64,000 nucleotides of DNA. It comes from a virus. The notes beneath the pieces were generated by a model that was not told the DNA's origin, ran no database searches, and saw nothing but the letters and a program-made list of their open reading frames with translations. Position numbers and translations under genes: made by a program. Numbering within the stretch: the stretch's first letter is position 1; the number at the start of each line of letters is the position of its first letter. Shown piece after piece: positions 28,236 through 37,217 of this stretch. The DNA is taken from IMG/VR virus record IMGVR_UViG_3300031841_003468, positions 62,001 through 126,000 of that record; one strand, written 5' to 3'.

Positions 28236-28899
28236 GCAACAGAAGCATAGTCTTATATCAGAAATTAATAATTATGATATATTAATAGATACCCGTGAGA
28301 TTTTTCTACACGGTTCTCTAGACTTTTCTGAAGACACTGGTGTCGATCATATTATGGCAAATCAGTTTTTAAGAAACGTTAGGCTCTTAGAGTCTTTCAG
28401 TTGCAATACTATCATTGTGCACCAGCACAGTATAGGTGGAAACTGGGATGCAGGTATTATGATCTATGATATTATTAATCAAAGTCAATGTCCGTTCATT
28501 TTCATTTGTCATGGAATGGCCGCTAGCATGGGGAGCATTATTCCTCAGGCTGCTTACGATAAAGGCATGAGAATTTCAATGCCTAACTGTGATTGGCTTA
28601 TCCACGACGGTGTTGTGGGAACTGAAGGAACACTAAAACAATTCAGTTCTTACCATGAATATATTAAGAAGATAGAAGAAGTCACTATGAATATATATAC
28701 TAGTGTTTGTAGTGAAACTGGATCAAGATTTGAAGGAAAGACTTCTAGACAGGTTAATTCTACTATTAGAAAACAACTTAGACAGAAGGAAGACTGGTGG
28801 CTTACTCCTAGAGAAGCTGTCGAATATGGATTCGCTGACGCAGTGTTGGGGGATGAAGGATACGAAAACATTAAAGAGATAAAATCACTACTAGAATGA
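28219..28899 (+). CDS. ClpP-like serine protease
   Basis: 226 residues of the S14 ClpP/crotonase fold. The catalytic triad is visible: Ser103 in HGMAASMGSIIP, His129 in DWLIHDG, Asp192 in QKEDWWLTPREAVEYGFAD. Phage ClpP-like enzymes often process prohead proteins, but a separate candidate prohead protease is fused to the scaffold at 33141, so this one may do another job. It overlaps the ERCC4 gene by 17 bases and the terminase gene by 4. Confidence 0.85.
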   Translation: MMKNTRQQKHSLISEINNYDILIDTREIFLHGSLDFSEDTGVDHIMANQFLRNVRLLESFSCNTIIVHQHSIGGNWDAGIMIYDIINQSQCPFIFICHGMAASMGSIIPQAAYDKGMRISMPNCDWLIHDGVVGTEGTLKQFSSYHEYIKKIEEVTMNIYTSVCSETGSRFEGKTSRQVNSTIRKQLRQKEDWWLTPREAVEYGFADAVLGDEGYENIKEIKSLLE

Positions 28900-30899
28900 G
28901 TAAAATAATAAAACCAAATATGGAACAGATTATTCAGGATGCTTGGCTTGGAATTGAAGTCGATCCTGAAACATTGTTTAACCCACTTAATTATATATAT
29001 GATCAAGGTGGGATAGACGACTTTGCGGACAGACTAGCTTGGTTATTTATGCAGCCAGAGTATTTTTACTTTGCCTGTAAATACATTCTAGGAATTGAAA
29101 TTACTCCCTTTCAGTCATTACTGCTAAAGGAAATGTGGAATAGGAAGTTCCCAATGCTCATCGGTTCTCGTGGTATGGGTAAGTCATTTATTCTATCTGT
29201 GTACCCTATCTTACGAGCTTTATTTATTCCGGGAAGAAAAGTAACTATTGTTGGTGCTGCTTTCCGTCAATCTAAAGTTTTGTTTGAATATATGGATACC
29301 ATTTGGAGAAATGCTCCAATCCTAAGAGACCTGTGCGATAGTTCAAGTGGGCCAAAGCGTGAAGTTGACCGTTGTGTTATGAAAATTAACGGTTCTGTTA
29401 TCACTGCGTTGCCTCTTGGTGATGGTCAGAAGATTCGTGGTCAACGTGCGAACGATATCGTTGCCGACGAATTTGCAACCATTCCTAGAGATATTTTTGA
29501 AAACGTTGTTGCTGGTTTTGCCGCTGTTAGTGCCTCACCTATCGAAAATGTCAAATACTCTGCTGCGAAAAGAAAAGCTGAAGAGCTTGGAATTGAGCTA
29601 GAAAAGTCAGAAGTTAAGACACCTAAAGAATCCATTGCCAACCAGATCATTATCTCTGGTACGGCTTACTATGACTTCAATCATTTCGCTGACTACTGGA
29701 AGCGATATAAAAGAATTATTAATACAGAAGGCAAAAAGAAGAACCTTGAAGAAATGTTCGGAGGCCCTGTACCTAAAGACTTTAACTGGACTGATTATGC
29801 AATCATGAGAATTCCTTTTGAAATGCTTCCTGACGGATTTATGGATAAGGCTCAGGTAGCAAGATCTAAGGCTACAATTCACTCTGGTATTTATCAAATG
29901 GAATATGGTGCCTGTTTTACTACAGACAGTCAAGGGTTCTTTAGAAGATCTCTCATTGAGTCTTGTGTTGCCAATAAGCATGATCCAGTTAAACTTCCTA
30001 GCGGAGATGTCTGGTTCAATGCTGTAGTTAAGGGTAATCCTAACAAGAAATATGTTTATGGTATTGACCCTGCATCTGAAGTTGATAACTTTTCTATTGT
30101 TGTTATAGAGCTAGAAGCTGACCACAGAAGAATTGTGTATTGCTGGACTACCAATAGACAACGCCATAAGGAGCAGATTAAAAAGGGTCTGACTAACGAA
30201 GATGACTTCTACTCCTTCTGTGCAAGAAAAATTCGAGACCTAATGAAGATCTTCCCTTGCGAAGAAATCGCTCTCGATGCTCAGGGTGGTGGTATTGCTG
30301 TAATGGAAGCTTTGCACGATAAAGACAAGATTCGTGAAGGCGAAGTAGCAATTTGGCCAAAAATCGACGAAAAAAAATGGAAAGATACAGACGGGGAAGC
30401 TGGACTGCATATTGTCGAATTATGCCAGTTTGCAAGGGGTGATTGGCTCGCTGAGTGTAATCACGGACTCCGAAAAGATATGGAAGATAAAATATTATTG
30501 TTCCCTTATTTCGATTCTGCCAGTTTAGGGCTTGCATTAGAGGACGATAAGAGATATAATAGAGTATACGATACTCTTGAAGATTGTGTGATGGAAATCG
30601 AAGAGTTGAAGGATGAGCTAGCGATGATTGTCGTTACTGTAAGTGATTCCGGTCGAGAACGATGGGATACACCTCAAGTAAAGGCTGCTGGCTCAAAGAA
30701 AGGTAGATTAAGAAAAGACCGCTACTCTTCTTTGATTATTGCAAACATGTCAGCTAGACAGCTCATGAGAGCACCAGAGAAAGTAGATTACGATACAATC
30801 GGCGGTTTTGCCGGAGGATTAAGGTCTGATCAGGATAATCAGGGCCCAATGTATCATGGCCCATCTTGGTTTACTGAAAAAATAAGTAAATTATATTAA
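28896..30899 (+). CDS. terL: Terminase large subunit
   Basis: 667 residues. ATPase domain with Walker A GSRGMGKS (90-97) and Walker B IVADE (188-192), followed by an RNase H-like nuclease with acidic Asp391 in YGIDPASE and Asp461 in IALDAQGGG. It pumps DNA into proheads and cuts concatemers. Length is typical for large phages. Starts by ATGA overlap with the ClpP-like gene. Confidence 0.95.
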   Translation: MSKIIKPNMEQIIQDAWLGIEVDPETLFNPLNYIYDQGGIDDFADRLAWLFMQPEYFYFACKYILGIEITPFQSLLLKEMWNRKFPMLIGSRGMGKSFILSVYPILRALFIPGRKVTIVGAAFRQSKVLFEYMDTIWRNAPILRDLCDSSSGPKREVDRCVMKINGSVITALPLGDGQKIRGQRANDIVADEFATIPRDIFENVVAGFAAVSASPIENVKYSAAKRKAEELGIELEKSEVKTPKESIANQIIISGTAYYDFNHFADYWKRYKRIINTEGKKKNLEEMFGGPVPKDFNWTDYAIMRIPFEMLPDGFMDKAQVARSKATIHSGIYQMEYGACFTTDSQGFFRRSLIESCVANKHDPVKLPSGDVWFNAVVKGNPNKKYVYGIDPASEVDNFSIVVIELEADHRRIVYCWTTNRQRHKEQIKKGLTNEDDFYSFCARKIRDLMKIFPCEEIALDAQGGGIAVMEALHDKDKIREGEVAIWPKIDEKKWKDTDGEAGLHIVELCQFARGDWLAECNHGLRKDMEDKILLFPYFDSASLGLALEDDKRYNRVYDTLEDCVMEIEELKDELAMIVVTVSDSGRERWDTPQVKAAGSKKGRLRKDRYSSLIIANMSARQLMRAPEKVDYDTIGGFAGGLRSDQDNQGPMYHGPSWFTEKISKLY

Positions 30900-30901
30900 T
30901 C

Positions 30902-30914
30902 TTGTGTATTTTAT
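30902..30914 (+). promoter_or_regulatory. Candidate late promoter motif
   Basis: TTGTGTATTTTAT in the gap between terminase and portal, 46 bases before the portal start. Confidence 0.5.
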
Positions 30915-30959
30915 TTGGTAATCATATTATCAATTAGATTGATCTGGAGAGTGGACAAA

Positions 30960-33056
30960 ATGACTAACGATGGCTTTATAACTTGGGGCGACGACAAAGA
31001 CAGGTCGAGTGCCTTCCGCAAGGCAGCAGATAACATCGACCTATACGATGGTATCCAAAAAGCCTCTGCACACAGCAGAAACAACTATATGAACATTGAG
31101 CCGAATCGCTCTGTTCGTACTGGCTTTACCAAAAAAGACTACAATGGTTTCCGTCCCGGAGAAGCTGTTCCTAGTAAGCAAAAAGAAGCCATGAAGATGT
31201 GCATGGACGCTTATGATCGTGTCGGTATTATTCGCAATGTAATTGATTTGATGGGTGACTTCGCTACTCAGGGTATCACTATTACTCACCCAAACAAGAC
31301 CATCGAGAAGTTCTACAAAAACTGGTTCAATAAAGTCAACGGAACAGAAAGATCTGAACGCTTCCTTAACTTGCTATATCGCTCTGGAAACGTTGTAGTA
31401 AGAAGAAGAACAGCTAAAGTAAATAAAAAACAAGAAGTAGAACTAAAAAAGGCTGGTGCAGCAGACCTAGACATTGAAAAGTTTGAGTATGTAAAGAGAG
31501 AAATTCCTTGGCACTACGACTTTCTAAATCCTCTACATGTAGAAGTAAGAGACCAAGCTGGCAACTTCTACGGAGACAAGCAATACCTCTTAAGAGTCTC
31601 CAAGACCACAAAAAACCTTCTAAGCTCTAGTATGCACAACTATGAAACTTTACTAGACTCAATCCCAGAAGATCTAAAAAACAATATTAAAGATGGTATG
31701 GACTTCCTACCTCTAGAAAAAGGTAAGACTAAGTGCTTCCATTATAAAAAGGATGATTGGAAATCTTGGGCTAATCCTATGGTTTACTCCATCCTTGATG
31801 ACATTCTTATGCTAGAAAAGATGAAGCTAGCTGACCTCGCAGCACTAGATGGTGCTATCTCTCAAGTAAGGCTTTGGAAAATTGGTGACCTAGAACACAA
31901 GATTCTTCCAACCAAAGCAGCTATTAATAAGCTTCGTGACATCTTAGGCAGTAATGTTGGCGGTGGTACAATGGACTTAGTTTGGGGCCCTGAGCTTGAC
32001 TTCAAGGAATCTGCAACTCAAGTATACAGATTCTTGGGCTCTGAAAAGTACCAACCAGTTCTTACTAGTATTTATGCTGGACTAGGCATTCCTCCTACTT
32101 TAACTGGTGCCTCTGGCGGCGGTGGATACAGCAATAACTTTGTATCTTTAAAGACTTTAGTAGAAAGACTAGAGTATGGTCGTGACATCTTAAAGAGATT
32201 CTGGCAAGAAGAAATTAAAATCATTCAAAAGGCTATGGGCTTTAGACTTCCAGCCATCATTCATTTTGACTCTATCGTATTGTCTGACGAAGCTACTGAA
32301 AAGAACCTTCTAATTCAATTAGCAGATAGAGACATTATCTCTCACGAAACTCTTCTAGAAAGATTTAACGAGAACCACATGATTGAAAAGACTCGCTCTC
32401 GCAGAGAAGAAAAGTACCGCCAAAATGACAGGTACGCTGCCCAGAAAGCTAGCCCATACCATCACCCACAGCATCACGACGATTTAGTTAAGATTGCTCT
32501 TACTCAAGATAGGCTGGCAGATAAGTACCTTACAGACATGGGTATCCCAACTAAAAAGGCTCCAAAGCCTGAAGCTCCTAAACAAGGTGCTCCTCAGGAA
32601 GAAAAGCAGGAACCGACCGGAAGACCAGAAGATGGACGACCAAAGATGGCTAAAGACAGCCAAAAAAGAAAACAAAAACGAGTACTACCAAAGAGTGGCA
32701 CGGCATCTGTAACTACTACTTTATGGGCATTGAACGCTCAGAAAGAGATCTCAGATGTAATTATGCCAGCAGTACTTAATCACTATGGAAAGAAGGATAC
32801 TAGAGGACTAACTAAGGCTCAAGTACAAGAATGTGAAGACCTAAAGCTTGCCGTTCTCACTGCTACTAAGCCTAATTCCGAAATTACTCCTGAGGCTGTA
32901 AAGTCTGCTTTAGACTCCGGCTTGAGGCCATCATCCGACTTCCTATCTGTGGCATCTAACCTCAGTGAAGAGTTTGAAGCTCAAAATCTTCGTTCTCCAA
33001 ACACTGAAGAGATGAGATATATATACGCATCAGCTTACGCAAGTATCGCTGGGTAA
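30960..33056 (+). CDS. Portal protein
   Basis: 698 residues. Position directly after the large terminase and content support the portal: RVGIIRNVIDLMGDFATQG near 80, RFLNLLYRSGNVVVRR near 130, IYAGLGIPPTLTGASGGGGYSNN near 375, and an alpha-helical stem region, then a lysine- and proline-rich C-terminal domain. The dodecameric portal forms the DNA gateway at one capsid vertex. GGAGAG before ATG at 30960. Confidence 0.88.
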   Translation: MTNDGFITWGDDKDRSSAFRKAADNIDLYDGIQKASAHSRNNYMNIEPNRSVRTGFTKKDYNGFRPGEAVPSKQKEAMKMCMDAYDRVGIIRNVIDLMGDFATQGITITHPNKTIEKFYKNWFNKVNGTERSERFLNLLYRSGNVVVRRRTAKVNKKQEVELKKAGAADLDIEKFEYVKREIPWHYDFLNPLHVEVRDQAGNFYGDKQYLLRVSKTTKNLLSSSMHNYETLLDSIPEDLKNNIKDGMDFLPLEKGKTKCFHYKKDDWKSWANPMVYSILDDILMLEKMKLADLAALDGAISQVRLWKIGDLEHKILPTKAAINKLRDILGSNVGGGTMDLVWGPELDFKESATQVYRFLGSEKYQPVLTSIYAGLGIPPTLTGASGGGGYSNNFVSLKTLVERLEYGRDILKRFWQEEIKIIQKAMGFRLPAIIHFDSIVLSDEATEKNLLIQLADRDIISHETLLERFNENHMIEKTRSRREEKYRQNDRYAAQKASPYHHPQHHDDLVKIALTQDRLADKYLTDMGIPTKKAPKPEAPKQGAPQEEKQEPTGRPEDGRPKMAKDSQKRKQKRVLPKSGTASVTTTLWALNAQKEISDVIMPAVLNHYGKKDTRGLTKAQVQECEDLKLAVLTATKPNSEITPEAVKSALDSGLRPSSDFLSVASNLSEEFEAQNLRSPNTEEMRYIYASAYASIAG

Positions 33057-33088
33057 TTTTAGGAAAAAAAAGTTTTTCTCAAAAATTA

Positions 33089-33100
33089 TTGTGTATTATT
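33089..33100 (+). promoter_or_regulatory. Candidate late promoter motif
   Basis: TTGTGTATTATT between portal and protease-scaffold genes, 41 bases before the start. Confidence 0.5.
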
Positions 33101-33140
33101 CTACAGAGGTCACTATAAAATCTATAGGTTATAAATTATT

Positions 33141-34724
33141 ATGAAAATTTATGCACAAGAAATCAAAGATGGGCTAGAACAGTCTATCACTGAAAACAGC
33201 ACCTTGGCATACGCATCACCAGCAGCTTGTACTGCTGAACCGAATTTAGAAGATGTAGCAGTCGCTACCGAACTTCTAAAGACTGAAGCGGAAAACAAGG
33301 AGCAAATAGATTTATACTACTTAAGTGCTATCTTAGTTAGTACTGGGTGGAATAAGAACGACGACGTATTTGATCCAGCAGAAGTTTGGACTGCACGTAA
33401 CACGCCTGAAGACAAGCAGTTTAATTTTATGCATAATGAGGCTGATATTATTGGCCACATCACTGGTAACTACGCCGTTGACTTTGCGGGAAATAAAATT
33501 TCCGACGAGCTTCAGGAGTCACCTGAAGAGTTCAACATTGTAACATCAGCAGTTCTTTATACTAGCTGGAGTGATCCAGATCTTAGAGAACGTATGAATA
33601 AAATCATTGCTGAAATTGAAGATGGTGACAAATGGTTCGTTTCAATGGAATGTTTATTCTCAAACTTTGATTATGCCCTAACTAATATGGCATCAGGCGA
33701 AACTAAAATTGTAAATCGTAATGAGGCGAGTGCTTTTCTAACTAGACATTTGAGAGCCTATGGCGGCTCTGGATCATACGGTGATTACAAGGTTGGTCGT
33801 TTACTAAGAGATATATCCTTCTCTGGCAAAGGTTTGGTAAGTAAACCGGCTAATCCAAGATCCGTAATTTTGAAGGAAAGCAATATGGCTTTCAGCGAAG
33901 CATCGGCTCAAACAATAGAAGACATAAACCTTATAAAGGAGTCTAAAGACATGAATCTAGAAAATAAGATTGAAGAACTAGAAGCTGCTTTGGCTACTGC
34001 TAATGCAACTATCGAAACTCTTCAAACTCAACTAGAAGAGACTGCTGCTCAAGAAGAACAAGCTCAGGCTGAAGCTCTTGAAACAGCAATGACTGAAAAG
34101 GACGAAACCATCGCTGGTTTGTCTTCTCAGATCGAAGAAGCTACTGCAAAGGTTGCTGAACTTGAAGCAACTCTAGCAGAAATTACCGAAGCAAAAGAAA
34201 TTGCAGAAGCTGCTCTAGCTCAAATCGAACTAGAAAAGATTACTGCTGCTCGTCTTGCTTCACTAGTTGAAGCTGGCCTAACTGAAGAAGCTGCTGAAGA
34301 AGCAGTTGCTAAGTTTGAGTCACTTGACGAAGAAACTTTTGCTGGAATGGTATCTTTACTAGACACTGTTTCCGTTAAAGAAGAAACTGAAGCTGAAGTT
34401 GCTCCAGTTGCTCTAGAAACTGAAGAAGAAGCTGCTGAAGAAGTTGCTGAAATCGAAGTTGAAGAAGTAGCTGAAGAAGCTCCTGCCGAAGAACCTGCTG
34501 AAGAAGAAGAAATCATCGAAGAACCTGCTGCTGAACTAGAAGAAGAAGCAGACGATGCAGAAGCCGAAGCCTCTGAAGAAGTTTTGGAAGAAGCTGAAGA
34601 AGTTGCAGATGTAACACTAGCTGAAGCTGGCGAACTTGTAGATCCTGCAGAGGAACTACGCACTCAGGCATCTACTTGGATTGCCGAACACGTTTTAACT
34701 ACTACTAAAAATATTACTGAGTAA
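33141..34724 (+). CDS. Prohead protease fused to scaffold
   Basis: 527 residues. The N-terminal 250 residues resemble a prohead maturation protease: FMHNEADIIGHI with His98 and WFVSMECLF with Ser168, the spacing of S78-type His/Ser residues. From about 270 on, a long coiled coil (KIEELEAALATANATIETLQ...) is followed by a very acidic alanine- and glutamate-rich tail, as in scaffolding cores. Fusion of protease to scaffold places the enzyme inside the prohead, where it would remove the scaffold. No good ribosome site is seen, and the internal MAFSEAS and MNLENK methionines could give a scaffold-only product. Confidence 0.72.
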   Translation: MKIYAQEIKDGLEQSITENSTLAYASPAACTAEPNLEDVAVATELLKTEAENKEQIDLYYLSAILVSTGWNKNDDVFDPAEVWTARNTPEDKQFNFMHNEADIIGHITGNYAVDFAGNKISDELQESPEEFNIVTSAVLYTSWSDPDLRERMNKIIAEIEDGDKWFVSMECLFSNFDYALTNMASGETKIVNRNEASAFLTRHLRAYGGSGSYGDYKVGRLLRDISFSGKGLVSKPANPRSVILKESNMAFSEASAQTIEDINLIKESKDMNLENKIEELEAALATANATIETLQTQLEETAAQEEQAQAEALETAMTEKDETIAGLSSQIEEATAKVAELEATLAEITEAKEIAEAALAQIELEKITAARLASLVEAGLTEEAAEEAVAKFESLDEETFAGMVSLLDTVSVKEETEAEVAPVALETEEEAAEEVAEIEVEEVAEEAPAEEPAEEEEIIEEPAAELEEEADDAEAEASEEVLEEAEEVADVTLAEAGELVDPAEELRTQASTWIAEHVLTTTKNITE

Positions 34725-34751
34725 TTTAATAATACTAAGGAGTAAATTATA

Positions 34752-35219
34752 ATGGCTCTTAAAGCAGATCGTTATGAACTACAAACCGATATCAGCTTCT
34801 TCATGAATACTGCTGGTAATCGTGGTGGCGTTGTTAGCATGAGCACTGGTGGTACTGGTGCAGCTATGGATCAATCCGGTGCATTAGCTGTTTATGCAAG
34901 TGACCCATCTGGTAAGATGCCTCTAGGTATCCTACTTAACGATGTCGTAGACATCGACCTAACTCGTCAACACCTAAACGAGCACAAAGACGAAGTTATC
35001 AAGGGTGGAAAAATCACTATCTTGCGTAAAGGTTACGTTGTAACTAATATGATCAAGAGTGGTGTTGATCCAGTCGCTGGTGACCCAGTACACGTTGCTG
35101 CTAATGGTGAACTAGATAAAGAAGACGCAATCGGCGGTTGTGAACCAATCGGTAACTTCCTATCAGCTAAAGATGCTGACGGTTACTGCAAGGTTGAAAT
35201 CAACCTACCTCGTGCGTAA
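34752..35219 (+). CDS. Capsid decoration protein
   Basis: 155 residues between scaffold and major capsid genes. Beta-rich; GYVVTNMIKSGVDPVAGDPVHVAANGELDK followed by IGNFLSAKDADGYCKVEINLP is like head decoration and stabilisation proteins of large phages. AAGGAG site. Confidence 0.7.
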   Translation: MALKADRYELQTDISFFMNTAGNRGGVVSMSTGGTGAAMDQSGALAVYASDPSGKMPLGILLNDVVDIDLTRQHLNEHKDEVIKGGKITILRKGYVVTNMIKSGVDPVAGDPVHVAANGELDKEDAIGGCEPIGNFLSAKDADGYCKVEINLPRA

Positions 35220-35271
35220 GTTATAACTTAAACTCATAAACCTATCAAGAGATAGGATGGAGAAATATAAA

Positions 35272-36282
35272 ATGGCTAATTTAAGCAAACCTTCCCCAGA
35301 AATGCTAGAGTTGCTAAAGCAATCTGGTTCTTCTGACAAAGCTGTTGCTCTAGAAGCTCAGCGTGAAATCGCTAAAGCTCTAGAAGCTCCACTACGTAAG
35401 GGAGTTCTATTTGGTGACGTTGTAACTAATATCTTCCAAGCTATGCCTATGGAAGCTGGTGCAACTCCTGAATTCCCATTAGACCTACTAGCTCCGGGTT
35501 CAGAAACTGAACACGTTGCTTACACTAATCCGGGTCACGGTCGTATTCCAGAACGTCACGTTGAAGGTGATTACATCACTGTCAACACCTACGGCATCAC
35601 TAACAGCATCGACTTCCTAAGTCGTTATGCCCGTGAAGCTCGTTGGGACGTTGTACGTCGTGCTCTACAGGTTCTAGAAGCTGGATTCGTTAAGAAGATT
35701 AACGATGATGGTTGGCACACTCTACTAGCTGCTGCTGTTGATCGTAACGTTCTTGTTTACGATGCCGATGCTGCTGCTGGTCAGCTAACTAAGCGTCTAG
35801 TATCTCTAATGAAATCAGTTATGCGTCGTAACTCCGGTGGTAACAGCGTTACTGCTCCGGGTCGTCTAACTGACCTATACATGAGCCCTGAAGCTATCGA
35901 AGACATCCGCAACTGGGGTGTTGATCAGCTTGATGAAGTTTCACGTCGTGAAATCTACACTGCTGGCGATGGTGCTGCTCCTCTAACTCGTATCTTTGGT
36001 GTTAATCTACACGACCTATTTGAACTAGGTGAAGGTCAGGAATACCAGACTTTCTTCACTAGCGATCTATCTGGTGCTCTAGAAAGCACTGGTTCTGACG
36101 TTGAACTAGTCATCGGTCTAGACCTAAACAACAAAGACAGCTTTGTAATGCCTGTTAAGCAGGAAGTTGAAGTATTTGAAGATGACAGTCTTCACAGACA
36201 GCAACGTCAAGGCTACTACGGTTGGGCTGAAATGGGCTTTGGTGTCCTAGACAATCGTCGTGTTATCTGTGGTAGCTTCTAA
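35272..36282 (+). CDS. Major capsid protein
   Basis: 336 residues from MANLSKPSPEMLELLKQSG; GGAG before ATG at 35272. Placement after scaffold and decoration genes, an N-terminal helical arm, an E-loop region (ERHVEGDYITVNTYGITNSI) and a C-terminal strand YYGWAEMGFGVLDNRRVICGSF fit an HK97-fold capsid subunit. Codon use is more biased than in neighbours (CTA for Leu, CGT for Arg, GCT for Ala), as expected for a highly expressed gene. Confidence 0.87.
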   Translation: MANLSKPSPEMLELLKQSGSSDKAVALEAQREIAKALEAPLRKGVLFGDVVTNIFQAMPMEAGATPEFPLDLLAPGSETEHVAYTNPGHGRIPERHVEGDYITVNTYGITNSIDFLSRYAREARWDVVRRALQVLEAGFVKKINDDGWHTLLAAAVDRNVLVYDADAAAGQLTKRLVSLMKSVMRRNSGGNSVTAPGRLTDLYMSPEAIEDIRNWGVDQLDEVSRREIYTAGDGAAPLTRIFGVNLHDLFELGEGQEYQTFFTSDLSGALESTGSDVELVIGLDLNNKDSFVMPVKQEVEVFEDDSLHRQQRQGYYGWAEMGFGVLDNRRVICGSF

Positions 36283-36320
36283 TTTCTGAAGCTAATACGT
36301 AATACGTAACAATATAAAGA

Positions 36321-36356
36321 ATAGCCGTTGGAGTAAAATCTGGCGGCTATTTTTTT
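36321..36356 (+). terminator. Intrinsic terminator after capsid gene
   Basis: Stem ATAGCCG/CGGCTAT with a 16-base loop and a run of T. It is followed immediately by a late promoter motif. Confidence 0.8.
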
Positions 36357-36359
36357 ATT

Positions 36360-36372
36360 TTGTGTATAATAT
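36360..36372 (+). promoter_or_regulatory. Candidate late promoter motif
   Basis: TTGTGTATAATAT four bases past the capsid terminator: a clean terminator-promoter junction that best defines the motif. Confidence 0.6.
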
Positions 36373-36452
36373 GATAGAGGAATAGAAGAAACTCCTCTTA
36401 AAGTATACTTAAAAATAACTGATTAATCAACATATATAGGAGATATTTTACA

Positions 36453-36866
36453 ATGTCTGCAATGTCTAATTATTTGGAAGAAAAGCTAATCGACCACATC
36501 TTTCGTGGAACTTCCTACACTGCTCCAACTACTGTTAAGGTAGGCTTGGTAAAGAAATTTGTTGCCGCTGACCTAGAAGCTGGCACTCTAACTGAAGAAA
36601 TGTCTGGCAATACTTATGCTGCTCAAACTGTTGGGCCGGGTTCATCTGATTGGGATGCAATCGCTGGTGGTAATGGTGCTACAGCTAATACTGCTAGAAT
36701 TGAATTCCCTCAAGCAACTGCTGATTGGGGTCACATTTCTGGTGTTTACATTTGTGATGAGTCTAACAATGTTCTTCTTTACGGTCAATTAACAACTACT
36801 CGTTTTGTTCGTGACGGAGACCAGTTTGTTTTTGCTGCTGGCGACTTAGACATCACATTCGCCTAA
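36453..36866 (+). CDS. Virion structural protein
   Basis: 137 residues. LIDHIFRGTSYTAPTTVKVGLV, then EFPQATADWGHISGVYICDESNNVLLYGQLTT and FAAGDLDITF, match a widespread small phage structural family seen near tail-fibre genes (gp80-like). TAGGAG site. Confidence 0.7.
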   Translation: MSAMSNYLEEKLIDHIFRGTSYTAPTTVKVGLVKKFVAADLEAGTLTEEMSGNTYAAQTVGPGSSDWDAIAGGNGATANTARIEFPQATADWGHISGVYICDESNNVLLYGQLTTTRFVRDGDQFVFAAGDLDITFA

Positions 36867-36885
36867 TGATTAGGAGGGTATCACT

Positions 36886-37200
36886 ATGGCTATTCATGGC
36901 GTAGATATACCAGATGAAATTTTGGATCAAGTTGTTAATGCATTGGCATACAACTATGGATACCAAGAAAATATTGACAATCCTAATTTTAATAATGAAG
37001 AGCCAATCTCAGAAGAGAATCCAGTACAGGTTCCAAACCCTGAGACTATTGGTATGTTTGCTAATAGGTGTGTGAGAAACTTTCTAATTGATAATGTTAA
37101 AACTGCACAGGTTAGACAAGCTACTGAAGCTGCAAAATTAGCAGCGGAACAAGCTCTAGAAAGCTTAGAATTAGGTATAACCGATCCTGACCCTACTTAG
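36886..37200 (+). CDS. Small virion-module protein
   Basis: 104 residues, MAIHGVDIPDEILDQVVNAL..., with an alanine-rich helical C-terminus (VRQATEAAKLAAEQALESL). AGGAGGG site. Possibly a fibre-attachment or head completion protein; no family recognised. Confidence 0.55.
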   Translation: MAIHGVDIPDEILDQVVNALAYNYGYQENIDNPNFNNEEPISEENPVQVPNPETIGMFANRCVRNFLIDNVKTAQVRQATEAAKLAAEQALESLELGITDPDPT

Positions 37201-37217
37201 TATAGGAGCTTTACCTA

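Noticed and set aside
34220-34663. 147-codon serine-alanine-rich open frame on the minus strand
   Set aside because: It is the antisense of the acidic Ala/Glu repeat tail of the scaffold; the GAAGCT-type codons keep the opposite strand open.
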